From an uncultured Alphaproteobacteria bacterium (GTDB taxonomy: Bacteria > Pseudomonadota > Alphaproteobacteria > Rhodospirillales > Rhodospirillaceae), in the NCBI GenBank assembly GCA_902575965.1, contig CACGTM010000005.1, positions 17,501-58,758 of the forward strand: a stretch of 41,258 bases of DNA, given 5' to 3'. The number at the start of each line of letters is the position of its first letter. The stretch's first letter is position 1. This document shows, piece by piece, positions 19,095-29,014 of the stretch. Both the position numbers and the translations under genes were made by a program. The notes below the pieces were generated by a model. The model was not told the origin of the DNA, made no database searches, and saw only the letters and a list, made by a program, of their open reading frames with translations.

Positions 19095-19124
19095 TTGATA
19101 CTTTTGATTTTAATTATTTACAAT
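19095..19124 (+). promoter_or_regulatory. candidate housekeeping promoter for the purC-S-Q-L operon
   Basis: TTGATA (19095-19100) is followed by an 18-base spacer and TACAAT (19119-19124), each one base from the sigma-70 consensus. A second TACAAT occurs at 19130-19135. Transcription would start near 19131 and leave a leader of about 50 bases with AGGAAG just before the purC ATG. No purine riboswitch fold is evident in this short leader. Confidence 0.5.
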
Positions 19125-19178
19125 ATGCTTACAATATCGGAACATAGACGATTATTTTTTTTTACACAGGAAGTTTAG

Positions 19179-19922
19179 ATGCCCCGCAGAAAAAAACTTT
19201 ATGAGGGAAAGGCAAAGATTATTTACCAAGGTCCTGAACCTGGAACGATAGTGCAGTACTTTAAAGATGACGCAACTGCCTTTAATAATAAAAAAAAAGC
19301 GTCAATAGTGGGAAAAGGGGTAATTAATAACCTAATCTCAGAATACCTTATGAATAAAATTTCAAAAATTGGTGTAAAAACGCATTTTTTACGCAGGCTA
19401 AACATTCGTGAACAATTAGTTAAAAAAGTTGAAATAATTCCTGTTGAAGTTGTAGTAAGAAATATTGCTGCAGGATCAATCTCTAAACGTTTTGCGATAG
19501 AAGAAGGGACTAAACTACCTAGATCAATGGTTGAATACTATTATAAAGATGATAACCTTGGCGACCCTCTAATTTCTGAAGAACATATTACAGGCTTTGG
19601 TTGGGCAAATATCAATGAAATTGAAGAGATTTTAAATACCTCTCTGATAATAAATGACTTTTTAAAAGACCTTTTCATGGGAGTTGGGTTAAAACTTATT
19701 GATTTTAAGATAGAATTTGGAAGATTATACTTAGGAAATAAAGCTGAAATAATACTTGCTGACGAATTTTCGCCTGACAATTGCCGTCTTTGGGATTCAA
19801 AAACCAACGAAAAGATGGACAAAGATAGATTTAGACGCGATCTGGGTAACGTTGCATCAGCGTATCAAGAAGTTGCTAATAGATTGGGAATAGATTTAAA
19901 AAAAACTCACTCTTATGATTAA
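19179..19922 (+). CDS. purC: SAICAR synthetase
   Basis: PurC condenses CAIR with aspartate, using ATP, in purine synthesis. The 247-residue protein opens [10 protein letters not shown] (8-17) and contains the signature [11 protein letters not shown] (about 89-99) and [14 protein letters not shown], the standard ATP/substrate motifs. The ATG has AGGAAG upstream. It is the first gene of a plus-strand purine operon. A 66-base AT-rich gap, without a visible terminator, separates it from purS. Confidence 0.97.
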   Translation: MPRRKKLYEGKAKIIYQGPEPGTIVQYFKDDATAFNNKKKASIVGKGVINNLISEYLMNKISKIGVKTHFLRRLNIREQLVKKVEIIPVEVVVRNIAAGSISKRFAIEEGTKLPRSMVEYYYKDDNLGDPLISEEHITGFGWANINEIEEILNTSLIINDFLKDLFMGVGLKLIDFKIEFGRLYLGNKAEIILADEFSPDNCRLWDSKTNEKMDKDRFRRDLGNVASAYQEVANRLGIDLKKTHSYD

Positions 19923-19988
19923 ATCTTGATATTTAATATTTTTTTGATGATTAATAAATTTTATATTATTTAAGGATTTTTTTGATTA

Positions 19989-20234
19989 ATGGTAAAAGCA
20001 ATTGTACACATTTCCCTCAAGCATGGAGTACTTGACCCAGAGGGTAAAGCAATCCAAAATGCATTAGATAATTTTGGGTTTCAAGAAATTAAAGAAATAA
20101 GAAAAGGAAAATTCATTGAAATAATGCTTAACGAAAGTGATAAATCAGAAGCAAAAGATAAAGTAGACAAAATGTGTAGAAAACTTTTAGTAAACACAGT
20201 CATTGAAAACTATAAGATTGAAGTTGTTGATTAA
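19989..20234 (+). CDS. purS: phosphoribosylformylglycinamidine synthase subunit PurS
   Basis: PurS is the small structural subunit that bridges PurQ and PurL to form the three-part FGAM synthase. The 81-residue product shows the family pattern VHISLKHGVLDPEGKAIQNA (7-26) and the C-terminal LLVNTVIENYKIEV. It starts at ATG and ends four bases before purQ. A separate purS agrees with the short PurL encoded downstream. Confidence 0.95.
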   Translation: MVKAIVHISLKHGVLDPEGKAIQNALDNFGFQEIKEIRKGKFIEIMLNESDKSEAKDKVDKMCRKLLVNTVIENYKIEVVD

Positions 20235-20237
20235 AAA

Positions 20238-20930
20238 ATGAAATCAGCTGTAGTCGTTTTTCCTGGTTCAAATTGTGATAGAGATATTGCGGTAACATTA
20301 TTTAAAGTTACCGGTAATAAGCCGTTAATGCTTTGGCATAACGAAAATGTTATACCCGAAGATATTGACTTAATTGTTCTTCCTGGAGGTTTCACATACG
20401 GTGATTACCTTAGGTCAGGTGCAATTGCCTCGACTTCCAAAATTATTTCCGAAGTAAAAAATAAAGCAAGTAAAGGAATTGCAATACTTGGTGTATGTAA
20501 TGGCTTTCAGATACTAACTGAAAGTGGGCTACTTCCAGGGACACTTCTTCCCAATAAAAATCTTAAATTTATTTGCAAAGATGTAAATTTAAGAGTTGAG
20601 GAAAATAATAGCATATTTACAAAAAAATTTGATGTAGGTGAAATTATCAATATTCCAATCGCGCATCATGACGGAAATTATTTTGTTACTGAAGATGAAC
20701 TAAATATCTTAAAAAGTGAGAATCTAATTGCATTAAGTTATTGTGACTCTAATGGAAAAGTTCACACTAATTCTAATCCAAATGGTTCCATAGAAAATAT
20801 TGCCGGTGTTTTTAGTAATAATAAAAGAGTACTTGGAATGATGCCTCATCCAGAGAGATTAGCCGATATTAAATTAGGGGGGACTGATGGTTTTAGATTT
20901 TTTAGTAGCTTATTAGAGGATTTTTCATGA
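20238..20930 (+). CDS. purQ: phosphoribosylformylglycinamidine synthase subunit PurQ (glutaminase)
   Basis: PurQ is the class I glutamine amidotransferase that feeds ammonia to PurL. The 230-residue protein has [11 protein letters not shown] near the N-terminus, the nucleophile in LGVCNGFQ, and the His-Glu pair in MMPHPE close to the end, so the Cys-His-Glu triad is complete. Its stop overlaps the purL start as ATGA, which suggests coupled translation of the two subunits. Confidence 0.96.
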   Translation: MKSAVVVFPGSNCDRDIAVTLFKVTGNKPLMLWHNENVIPEDIDLIVLPGGFTYGDYLRSGAIASTSKIISEVKNKASKGIAILGVCNGFQILTESGLLPGTLLPNKNLKFICKDVNLRVEENNSIFTKKFDVGEIINIPIAHHDGNYFVTEDELNILKSENLIALSYCDSNGKVHTNSNPNGSIENIAGVFSNNKRVLGMMPHPERLADIKLGGTDGFRFFSSLLEDFS

Positions 20931-23125
20931 CAGATAAAACTAATGAAAATCAAATTCATGGATTAACTGAAGATGAATATAAAAACGTACTAAAAATCTT
21001 GGATGGAAGAAAACCAAATAATCTGGAGCTTGGAATCTTTGATGTAATGTGGTCAGAGCACTGCTCTTACAAGTCATCAAAGAAATGGCTGAAGACACTT
21101 CCCACCAAAGCACCATGGGTTATATGTGGCCCAGGAGAAAATGCAGGTATTATTGATATAGGTGATGATTTAGCAATAATCTTTAAGATGGAAAGCCACA
21201 ATCACCCATCTTTTATAGAGCCTTATCAAGGAGCGGCAACAGGAGTAGGAGGTATACTTAGAGATGTTTTTACAATGGGTGCTAGGCCTATTGCAAATAT
21301 GAATGCTCTTAGATTTGGTGATATTAATCATCCAAAAACGAGGCACCTTTTGTCAGGTGTAGTTTCAGGTATTGGAGGATATGGAAACTGCGTTGGAGTC
21401 CCAACTGTTGGAGGCGAAGTAAACTTTCACAAAAGTTATAATGGTAATATCTTAGTTAATGCAATGACTGTTGGTCTAGCAAATAAAGATAAGATTTTCT
21501 ATTCTGCAGCTTCAGGAATAGGTAATCCAGTAATATATGTTGGTTCAAAAACAGGAAAAGATGGAATACATGGTGCCACAATGGCATCTGCAGAATTTGA
21601 TGATAATACTGAAGAAAAACGCCCTACAGTTCAAGTGGGGGATCCATTTACAGAAAAATTGCTTATTGAAGCTTGTCTCGAATTAATGGCAACTGACTCC
21701 ATAATTGCTATCCAAGATATGGGTGCAGCAGGTTTAACATGTTCAACATTTGAGATGTGCTCTAAAGGTGGAATGGGGATTGCAATAAACCTTGATGAAG
21801 TACCCGTTAGGGAAAAAGATATGACAGCATATGATATTATGCTTTCCGAAAGTCAAGAAAGAATGCTGATGATATTAAAACCAGAGAAGCAGGAACTTGC
21901 AAGAGATATATTTAAAAAATGGGAATTAGACTTTTCTGTTATAGGTCATCTAACTGATACGAAAAAGATGATCTTAACAAAAGATGGACAAGAGGTAGCT
22001 AATCTTCCTATAGACCCTCTAGCAGAAGAATCACCTGAGTATGACCGACCATGGGTTTTTAATCCTCAAAATAAGATATTTAAATCAAATAATTTTGACA
22101 CTATTCATTGGACTAAAATATTAAAAACTCTAAGCACCTGTCCAGATCTTGTAAGTAGGGAATGGATATGGACACAATATGACCATATGGTTATGGGGGA
22201 TACGATTCAACGCCCTGGTGGAGATGCCGCTGTAGTCCGTGTTCACAACTCAAATAAAGGTATTGCGATAACCACTGATACAACCCCAAGATATGTTTCT
22301 GCAAATGCTTATGAAGGAGGCAAACAAGCCGTTGCAGAGTCTTTTCGAAATCTATGCTCAGTTGGTTCAAAACCCTTAGCAATCACAGATAATTTAAATT
22401 TTGGAAACCCTGAGAAACCAGATATTATGGGACAATTAGTAAAATCCATTGAGGGAATTGGAATTGCCTGCAAAGAACTAGAAATGCCAGTTGTTTCAGG
22501 AAATGTATCTCTTTATAACGAAACCGATGGGGTTTCGATTCAACCAACACCTACTATTGGCGCCGTGGGGTTAATTGAATCAATTGATAATATGATCACT
22601 TATGAATTCAAAGAGAGAGATAATCCTGTTTTCCTTATTGGAGGGCACAACAATCTTGATGAGGGTTGGCTTGGGCAATCACTATTTGCTAGAGAGATTT
22701 TTAAAGAAGAAGAAGGCGCCCCTCCAAGGGTCAATTTGAATGATGAAAAATTAAACGGTACTTTTATCCAAAATATTATAAATAAAGGCTTAATTAATTC
22801 ATGTCATGATATTTCAGACGGTGGAATAGCAATTTGCATTTTAGAAATGTGTATGGCTTCAAATATTGGATTTACACTTGAGTTAGACTCCAAAGTCACC
22901 AATGCCTGGTTATTTGGTGAAGATCAAGGAAGATATATAATTACATGTAAAAAAAACATGGCCACTAAGATAATTGATTTTGCAAAAACTAAAAATATTA
23001 GTATTTTAAAAATTGGTTCAACCGGTGGTAGTAATATTTCTTTTTCAAAAAATGAAAGTTTAAATTTACATGAACTAAAGAATGATAATAAAGACTGGCT
23101 AGCAAACTATATGTCTAACAATTGA
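20927..23125 (+). CDS. purL: phosphoribosylformylglycinamidine synthase subunit PurL (small type)
   Basis: PurL makes FGAM from FGAR, glutamine-derived ammonia and ATP. At 732 residues it is the short form that needs PurS and PurQ, both encoded just upstream, unlike the roughly 1290-residue fused enzyme. Motifs include [33 protein letters not shown] and the [10 protein letters not shown] and HDISDGG repeats of the duplicated PurM-like halves. It begins in a four-base overlap with purQ. bolA follows 12 bases later. Confidence 0.97.
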   Translation: MTDKTNENQIHGLTEDEYKNVLKILDGRKPNNLELGIFDVMWSEHCSYKSSKKWLKTLPTKAPWVICGPGENAGIIDIGDDLAIIFKMESHNHPSFIEPYQGAATGVGGILRDVFTMGARPIANMNALRFGDINHPKTRHLLSGVVSGIGGYGNCVGVPTVGGEVNFHKSYNGNILVNAMTVGLANKDKIFYSAASGIGNPVIYVGSKTGKDGIHGATMASAEFDDNTEEKRPTVQVGDPFTEKLLIEACLELMATDSIIAIQDMGAAGLTCSTFEMCSKGGMGIAINLDEVPVREKDMTAYDIMLSESQERMLMILKPEKQELARDIFKKWELDFSVIGHLTDTKKMILTKDGQEVANLPIDPLAEESPEYDRPWVFNPQNKIFKSNNFDTIHWTKILKTLSTCPDLVSREWIWTQYDHMVMGDTIQRPGGDAAVVRVHNSNKGIAITTDTTPRYVSANAYEGGKQAVAESFRNLCSVGSKPLAITDNLNFGNPEKPDIMGQLVKSIEGIGIACKELEMPVVSGNVSLYNETDGVSIQPTPTIGAVGLIESIDNMITYEFKERDNPVFLIGGHNNLDEGWLGQSLFAREIFKEEEGAPPRVNLNDEKLNGTFIQNIINKGLINSCHDISDGGIAICILEMCMASNIGFTLELDSKVTNAWLFGEDQGRYIITCKKNMATKIIDFAKTKNISILKIGSTGGSNISFSKNESLNLHELKNDNKDWLANYMSNN

Positions 23126-23137
23126 TTGAGATAAATT

Positions 23138-23368
23138 ATGCCAATGAATGAAAATGAAATAAAAGAACTTATTAAAGAGTCCTTCTCAGATGCTGAGATT
23201 ATAATTACAGACCTGAAGGGTGACGGTGATCACTTCGCAATTCATATTATTTCGTCATTATTCAATGAAAAAAGTAGAATACAACAACATCAAATGGTAT
23301 ATAAAGCCCTTAAGGGAAGAATGGGCAAGGAATTACATGCACTTGCAATAAAAACATCAACACCGTAA
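23138..23368 (+). CDS. BolA/IbaG family protein
   Basis: This 76-residue single-domain BolA-like protein carries the class II KH-like fold pattern: EIIITDLKGDGDHFAIHIIS with the conserved histidine (33) and the C-terminal QHQMVYKALKGRMGKELHALAIKTSTP. BolA proteins bind monothiol glutaredoxins through a shared [2Fe-2S] cluster. grxD follows 61 bases downstream, so the two probably act together in Fe-S trafficking or iron sensing. The purL-bolA-grxD order is common in alphaproteobacteria. Confidence 0.92.
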   Translation: MPMNENEIKELIKESFSDAEIIITDLKGDGDHFAIHIISSLFNEKSRIQQHQMVYKALKGRMGKELHALAIKTSTP

Positions 23369-23429
23369 GAGTCTATTTTTTACTTTGTAATCCATTCATT
23401 GAAATATAAATAGCTTGTAAGGAAAAGTT

Positions 23430-23750
23430 ATGGAAAAGTCTGATCAATTTACTACTATAACAGAAGAAATAAATAATAATGATGTTGTTTTATTTATGAA
23501 GGGCTCACCCATGTTTCCACAATGTGGCTTTTCTGCCGCTGTTGTTCAAATCCTGTCTAAGTTAGAGATTAAGTTTAAAGGAATTGATGTTCTAGAAGAC
23601 GAAAATTTAAGACAGGACATAAAAGAATTTAGTGATTGGCCAACAATTCCTCAACTTTATGTTAAAGGTGAATTTATTGGAGGTTGCGATATTGTCACTG
23701 AAATGGCAAAAACTGGTGAATTAGAAGAGCTAATTACTTCTAAACAGTAA
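23430..23750 (+). CDS. grxD: monothiol glutaredoxin, Grx4 type
   Basis: The 106-residue protein has the CGFS active site of Fe-S-carrying monothiol glutaredoxins ([13 protein letters not shown], Cys31), preceded by [12 protein letters not shown], with [19 protein letters not shown] in the glutathione-binding region. It can bind a [2Fe-2S] cluster with glutathione or with BolA, whose gene is next upstream. The 3' end overlaps the convergent oxidoreductase gene by 11 bases. Confidence 0.96.
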   Translation: MEKSDQFTTITEEINNNDVVLFMKGSPMFPQCGFSAAVVQILSKLEIKFKGIDVLEDENLRQDIKEFSDWPTIPQLYVKGEFIGGCDIVTEMAKTGELEELITSKQ

Positions 23751-25986
23751 ACTCACTTTCACTAATAGGAAGCTTTCTAATTCTTACGCCCGTAGCATTA
23801 AATATTGCATTAGTTAGTGCAGGTGCAATGCCAGGAAGACCAACTTCACCTATTCCACCAGGATGCCCTCCCTGAGGTAGGATATAAGTTTCTATATTGG
23901 GTGTTTCTCTCAAAGATATTAATCTGTATGTATCAAAATTCTCTTGTAAAGCTTTTCCATCCCTAACCTTAATTTTTCCATACAAGGCAGCTGATAAACC
24001 TTCTAGGGCACAAGACTCCATTTGTGCTTTTATTGTATCAGGATTTATTACCATATGAGGGTTTACTACATTAATAATTCTATCAATAGTCAAATATTTA
24101 TCTTTTGAAACTGTTACCTCAACTACTTGTGCAATAACAGACTGAAATGCCTCCATAAATGAAACTCCCTTACCTCGAAGTGAGCCATCCAAATTAGATT
24201 TAAGAGGCTGATCCCATTTACTTTTCTCACTAATGACTTCTAATAACTTGGAAAATTCTGGTTTGTCTTTTAGAAGATCAATCCTGAAATTTAATGGATC
24301 TACATCCAATCGGTTTGCTAATTCATCAATAAATGATTCTAAGTAAAAACCATTATGTGATAATGAAACACTTCTCCATTGACCAACAGGAATAGGATTA
24401 TTCTGCTCAGAAAGTATCAATTTTTTAGGGGGTAGATTATATGCAGAATAACTCATGGGATGAGACAAACTTGATTTCTCATTAATAGGTTTAGTTGCGA
24501 TAGAAAATTCAAGGGCGGTCATTTTTTGTGATGAGTCTAACCCCATTCTCAATCTTGCTAATGAGTCTGGCCTATAAAAATCTTGAGTAGTATCCTCCTC
24601 TCTAGTCCATGTAAGTTTAACTGGCGTATTTGGGAATTCTTTTGCTATTGAGACAGACTCTTTCACAAAGTCCATTTTTGCTCTTCTACCAAAACCGCCA
24701 CCCATCAAAGTAGAATAAACTTGAACATTTTCTGATTTAACATTAGCGATTTCTTTTGCTGCAGATTTACTCCACGAGGAGGATTGACTAGGCGACCAAA
24801 CAGTTATTTTTGCATCTTCTGGATTCTGACCATTATGAATTTCATATAGGGCTGTACAACCCATGGGCTCCATACAGATATGAGCTAAGTAAGGTGTTTC
24901 ATAAACTGCCTCAAAAATATTAGAACTCTTGTCCCAAGAAGCTTTAAATTCATTATCTTCTTCCAGAACTTCTAATGGTTCAGAATCTAAGAGACTTATA
25001 TAATTTTTCCGTTCTATCTCGGAATCAAAATTTATACTTTTAGGTTTTATCCATTTAATATTTAATTTTGAAAGTGCTTTTTGAGCAATCCATGAATTTT
25101 TTGCAATTACTGCCACAGAGTTATCAAAGACGGTAATAACTTTCATCACTCCTTCAATACCATTTATAGATGTTGTATCAAATGACTCAAGCTTACCCCC
25201 AAAGTAAGGACAGTGCTTAATTGAAGCAAATAATAAATTATCAAGCTTAACATCTATTCCATAAACGGCCGAACCATCAACCTTTTCAGGTGTATCCAAC
25301 CTTTGAATTGGTTTGCCAATAATTGAAAAATCTCCCTCGTTTTTTAATTTAGGTTTAGATTTGGGTTCATAAAATGATGCTTCTTCAGCAAGTTCACCAT
25401 AAGTTAAAGAGCGACGAGTTTTTGGATCAATTACTATACTATTTTTTGTAATGAGAGCTTCCTCCGGAACACCCAATCTCTTAGCGGCTGCAGAAATAAG
25501 CATCGACCTAGTCATTGCACCAACATTTCTAAGATATATATAATTACCAAGAATTGCAGTTGACCCTGCAGTTATTGTCATCCCAACAAGTGGTGAAACT
25601 TTATATAAAACTGTTCTTGCTACGTCCCTCATAATACCTGGATCCATAAACAATCGAGGTACTTCACCGACAATATATGAACCGTAATCCTTATCAAGAG
25701 GAGCTAGTTCATAACTTACATCATCCCAATTGGCATCTAATTCTTCTGCAATAATCATAGGAATTGATGTGGTAACACCCTGGCCTAATTCAGCCGCTGG
25801 GACTGCAACAGTAATTTTTCCTTGAGGATTTATCTTTACATAAGCGTGAAGTGCAAATGAATCCGGAGTAGTTTTTAAAAACTTTTCTTTAGCATTGCCA
25901 TCTTTTAAAGACTGCAAGCCATAAACTATTGCAGCTCCCCCACCGACAGCAATACCTGAAACTATAAGACCTCGTCTTGAAATCAC
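23740..25986 (-). CDS. molybdopterin-binding oxidoreductase large subunit, isoquinoline 1-oxidoreductase beta-like
   Basis: This 748-residue xanthine-oxidase-superfamily molybdenum subunit is of the periplasmic IorB/aldehyde-oxidase branch. An N-terminal twin-arginine-type leader [15 protein letters not shown] (3-17) is followed by the duplicated molybdopterin halves. Motifs include [55 protein letters not shown] and the C-terminal [19 protein letters not shown], where the Glu of GEVG is the expected catalytic base. The start is GTG with GAGGG eight bases upstream. The usual (2Fe-2S) partner subunit is not adjacent on either side. The substrate cannot be told. It lies 40 bases after rpsD on the same strand. 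Confidence 0.85.
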   Translation of the reverse strand: MISRRGLIVSGIAVGGGAAIVYGLQSLKDGNAKEKFLKTTPDSFALHAYVKINPQGKITVAVPAAELGQGVTTSIPMIIAEELDANWDDVSYELAPLDKDYGSYIVGEVPRLFMDPGIMRDVARTVLYKVSPLVGMTITAGSTAILGNYIYLRNVGAMTRSMLISAAAKRLGVPEEALITKNSIVIDPKTRRSLTYGELAEEASFYEPKSKPKLKNEGDFSIIGKPIQRLDTPEKVDGSAVYGIDVKLDNLLFASIKHCPYFGGKLESFDTTSINGIEGVMKVITVFDNSVAVIAKNSWIAQKALSKLNIKWIKPKSINFDSEIERKNYISLLDSEPLEVLEEDNEFKASWDKSSNIFEAVYETPYLAHICMEPMGCTALYEIHNGQNPEDAKITVWSPSQSSSWSKSAAKEIANVKSENVQVYSTLMGGGFGRRAKMDFVKESVSIAKEFPNTPVKLTWTREEDTTQDFYRPDSLARLRMGLDSSQKMTALEFSIATKPINEKSSLSHPMSYSAYNLPPKKLILSEQNNPIPVGQWRSVSLSHNGFYLESFIDELANRLDVDPLNFRIDLLKDKPEFSKLLEVISEKSKWDQPLKSNLDGSLRGKGVSFMEAFQSVIAQVVEVTVSKDKYLTIDRIINVVNPHMVINPDTIKAQMESCALEGLSAALYGKIKVRDGKALQENFDTYRLISLRETPNIETYILPQGGHPGGIGEVGLPGIAPALTNAIFNATGVRIRKLPISESEFTV

Positions 25987-26026
25987 TATAGCGACCCTCT
26001 ATTTTTTTTTAATAACTTTTAAAAAT

Positions 26027-26641
26027 CTACCTAGAATAAAACTCAACAACTAGATTGGGCTCCATTTGTACTGGGTATGGGACATCCTGTAATACCGGAA
26101 CCCGAGTTAATGAACCATTACCCTTATCATGGTCAACAGCAACATAATCAGGAATGTCTCTCTCTGGAGAAACAATTGCATCCAGGACCAAATTCATCCC
26201 TTTTGCCTTATCCCGCAATTCTATCTTATCACCCACTTTTACCATATATGAAGGAATAGTAACCTTTATACCATTAACCTTAATATGCCCATGACTGATA
26301 AGCTGACGAGATGAAAAAACTGTTGGGACAAATTTCATCCTATAAACTACAGCATCAAGCCTGCACTCTAAAATACCTATTAAATTTTCTGAAGTATCAC
26401 CAGTTCTTCTGACGGCTTCCTTGTAGTACCTAACAAACTGTCTCTCAGAAATATTACCGTAATACCCCTTAAGCTTTTGTTTTGCCATAAGCTGTGTGCC
26501 AAAATCCGAGGGTTTTCTCCTTCTTTGACCATGTTCTCCGGGACCATATTCCCTTTTGTTAATCGGACTCTTAGGCCTACCCCAAAGATTTACCCCCAAA
26601 CGTCTGTCAATTTTATATTTTGACGATACTCTTTTACTCAT
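26027..26641 (-). CDS. rpsD: 30S ribosomal protein S4
   Basis: S4 is a primary binder of the 16S rRNA 5' domain. The 204-residue protein begins [26 protein letters not shown] without the zinc-binding cysteines, so it is the C-minus form. It has the S4 RNA-binding domain at about 95-160 ([23 protein letters not shown]). It stands alone, away from the ribosomal protein operons, as in many alphaproteobacteria. A candidate promoter with operator-like palindromes lies upstream. Confidence 0.98.
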   Translation of the reverse strand: MSKRVSSKYKIDRRLGVNLWGRPKSPINKREYGPGEHGQRRRKPSDFGTQLMAKQKLKGYYGNISERQFVRYYKEAVRRTGDTSENLIGILECRLDAVVYRMKFVPTVFSSRQLISHGHIKVNGIKVTIPSYMVKVGDKIELRDKAKGMNLVLDAIVSPERDIPDYVAVDHDKGNGSLTRVPVLQDVPYPVQMEPNLVVEFYSR

Positions 26642-26693
26642 AAAATTATCTCATTTTAGTTTATTTATTGTCCTAGTTACCCAAAAAAGGCTT

Positions 26694-26734
26694 ATTATAC
26701 TAAAAATAAGAGGGTAAATACCCTTTCCTAGGAA
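26694..26734 (-). promoter_or_regulatory. candidate rpsD promoter with two adjacent palindromes
   Basis: On the minus strand a perfect TATAAT occupies 26699-26694, about 53 bases before the rpsD ATG. The expected -35 position is poor (GGTATT), but it is covered by the inverted repeat AGGGTA-AA-TACCCT (26711-26724). Directly beside that is the 10-base palindrome TTCCTAGGAA (26725-26734). Position suggests regulator binding over the promoter. No known operator is recognised. Confidence 0.38.
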
Positions 26735-26815
26735 TAAGTTTACGATTTACGTCAATAAACCTATTAAGTCAACAATTAAGCAAGACTGAGTATAAATCAC
26801 CCACTAAATACTATT

Positions 26816-27643
26816 TTAAACCATTTTATTCTTAATCCTATTTAATAAGCTCCAATCATTTTTCTTACTTTGATCATGTCTTCCGCCATACCTCAACTCA
26901 GTAATAATTCCATGAAGAATTTGTATTTCCTTGGAGGATAATGAAGAACGTTGAAAAATAGATCTTATTGCATTTACTATTACAGGACGCATTTCTTCAG
27001 AATTAAAAAAACCAGAATTATCTAACTCATACTCTAGATGACTGAAAAAATTAATAAGCTTATCTTTACTTGCATTATTACTTTCAGAGGCAGTCATACT
27101 ATTATTTTGTGGATTATTAGAAATCTGAAAAAATTCATAACCAAGAATCAGTACAGCTTGAGCAAGGTTTAGTGATGAATATTCACTATTGAGCGGCACT
27201 TCCACTATCACATCACAAAAACTTATTTCTTCATTTGTAAGTCCTGATCTTTCCCTACCAAAAACAATACCAGATCTTCTCTGCAATTGAACTCTCGACA
27301 ATAATTTTTTTGCAAAACTTTTGGGAGAAAGAATCATTTTGTGCATATCTCGATATCTTGAAGTAGTTGCACCAACAAATTCCAAATCAGATATCGAATC
27401 TTCAATATTATTAAAAACCATTGCTTTATGAAGTAAACTAGTTGCATGTGCAGAGGCTGATAAAGCTTTGTCACTTAACCATCCATCTCTAGGTGCAACT
27501 AATCGAAGATCACTAAGACCACAATTAAGCATAGCTCTGGCAACCATACCTATATTCTCAGATAATTGAGGCATGACCAATATTACTGAAGGACTCAAAT
27601 ATGTGTTTTTTATATTTTTTGTATTGGGTGAGCTTGGTTCCAT
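26816..27643 (-). CDS. TrmJ-like tRNA (cytidine/uridine-2'-O)-methyltransferase
   Basis: This SPOUT (SpoU) methyltransferase of 275 residues has the N-terminal motif VMPQLSENIGMVARAMLNCG (23-42), with LRLVAPRDGW after it, motif 2 GIVFGRERSGLTNEE, and motif 3 YSSLNLAQAVLILGYEF in the SAM knot. TrmJ 2'-O-methylates position 32 of tRNAs. The C-terminal helical tail of TrmJ is present (about 190-275). A neighbouring rpsD is the usual alphaproteobacterial setting. The exact tRNA target is inferred. Confidence 0.87.
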   Translation of the reverse strand: MEPSSPNTKNIKNTYLSPSVILVMPQLSENIGMVARAMLNCGLSDLRLVAPRDGWLSDKALSASAHATSLLHKAMVFNNIEDSISDLEFVGATTSRYRDMHKMILSPKSFAKKLLSRVQLQRRSGIVFGRERSGLTNEEISFCDVIVEVPLNSEYSSLNLAQAVLILGYEFFQISNNPQNNSMTASESNNASKDKLINFFSHLEYELDNSGFFNSEEMRPVIVNAIRSIFQRSSLSSKEIQILHGIITELRYGGRHDQSKKNDWSLLNRIKNKMV

Positions 27644-27659
27644 TTCTTACTTATACAAT

Positions 27660-29009
27660 TCAACCAGAGAGTCTCTTTAGAACACTCTCTCTTCCAATTA
27701 GGGGTAAAAGATTCTTTAATTCAGGTCCACTATCAAGACCAGTTAATGCTTTTCTCAAAGGAAGAAATAATTTCTTTCCCTTTAGGCCAGATAATTTCTT
27801 AAGGCTATCTGTCCAAACAGCCCATGTTTGATCGGACCAAGGCTCCAATGGAAGCGATGCCTGTGCATGAATAAGTAAATCATCAGTAAGTGGTGGTGTT
27901 GAAAGAGGATTAAAGCATATATTCCACCAATCCACAGCATCATTGAAATTATTAATATTAGATTTAATTGCTTCCCAGAATAAATTACCTTTATCATCTA
28001 AGTCTGATTTATTTATTCCAGCAATCTGCAAACGGGGATATATATCAGAAAATGTTATTTTTTGAAGAACCTTAGAATTAAGATTAGAAAGCTCCTGTAA
28101 ATTAAATTTAGGCGTTGCTCGACTAAAATTAGAGATATCAAAATCGGAAATCATTTCCTCCATATTTGAATATGCTTCCACAGAGTCAGAGCTTCCTAAA
28201 CGCGCAAGTAAACTACAGATTGATAATGATTCAAAACCAGACTCCCTTAGATCCATTATACTTAATGATCCTATTCTCTTTGATAATGCCTCTCCAGAAG
28301 CTCCTTGCAGAAGAGGAACATGAGCAAATGTAACTGAACTCCCAGGTTTTATTGCCTCCATCATTTCAAGCTGAACAGCACTATTTGTTACATGATCTTC
28401 TCCTCTTATTACATGCGAAACACAATGATTGATATCATCAACAACTGAAGGTAATAGATACAAATATGTTCCATCCGCTCTCATAACAACAGGATCACTT
28501 TGATTAGAAGTATTATATTTTATTTCTCCTCTTACTAAATCAGTCCAAGAAATTTCTGAATTTTTTAATTTAAAACGCCAATGTGGTCTGCGTCCGTCTT
28601 TTTCAAGTTCAGCTTTTTGACTTTCTGAAAGTTTTAAAGCTGATCTATCATAAATTGGAGGCTTGTTCTGAGAACGCAATCTTTTCCTCTTAAAATCCAA
28701 CTCCTCAGGGGTTTCATAACATGGATAAATTAGACCCCTATCCCTTAAGTCTTGAGTCACTAAATTATATTTTTTTATTTGATCCGATTGCTTTGCCTCT
28801 TTATCCCACTCGATCTTAAGAAATAAAAGATCATTCTTTATGGCCTCAACGTATCTAGTTTCACTTCTAGACGTATCTGTGTCATCAAAACGAAGAATAA
28901 ATTGACCATTATTTTTTTTTGAATACAACCAGTTAATCAACGCAAGCCGGATATTACCAACATGAAGATAACCTGTAGGACTTGGGGCAAATCGGACAAT
29001 AGTTTTCAT
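27660..29009 (-). CDS. gltX: glutamyl-tRNA synthetase
   Basis: This 449-residue class I synthetase begins MKTIVRFAPSPTGYLHVGN, where HVGN (16-19) is the HIGH motif. The KMSKS equivalent is LSKRIG (242-247), and LRFDDTD follows the first motif. Length and start are normal. Many alphaproteobacteria have two gltX copies, one of which charges tRNA-Gln for later amidation. The LSKR form here may be that second type, but I cannot decide from this window. It is five bases downstream of nadE, so the two are coexpressed. Confidence 0.94.
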   Translation of the reverse strand: MKTIVRFAPSPTGYLHVGNIRLALINWLYSKKNNGQFILRFDDTDTSRSETRYVEAIKNDLLFLKIEWDKEAKQSDQIKKYNLVTQDLRDRGLIYPCYETPEELDFKRKRLRSQNKPPIYDRSALKLSESQKAELEKDGRRPHWRFKLKNSEISWTDLVRGEIKYNTSNQSDPVVMRADGTYLYLLPSVVDDINHCVSHVIRGEDHVTNSAVQLEMMEAIKPGSSVTFAHVPLLQGASGEALSKRIGSLSIMDLRESGFESLSICSLLARLGSSDSVEAYSNMEEMISDFDISNFSRATPKFNLQELSNLNSKVLQKITFSDIYPRLQIAGINKSDLDDKGNLFWEAIKSNINNFNDAVDWWNICFNPLSTPPLTDDLLIHAQASLPLEPWSDQTWAVWTDSLKKLSGLKGKKLFLPLRKALTGLDSGPELKNLLPLIGRESVLKRLSG

Positions 29010-29014
29010 TATAA

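Noticed and set aside
23740-23750. 11-base tail-to-tail overlap of grxD and the molybdenum subunit as a sign of frameshift
   Set aside because: Both proteins end with the expected family C-termini, so this is simple compaction.
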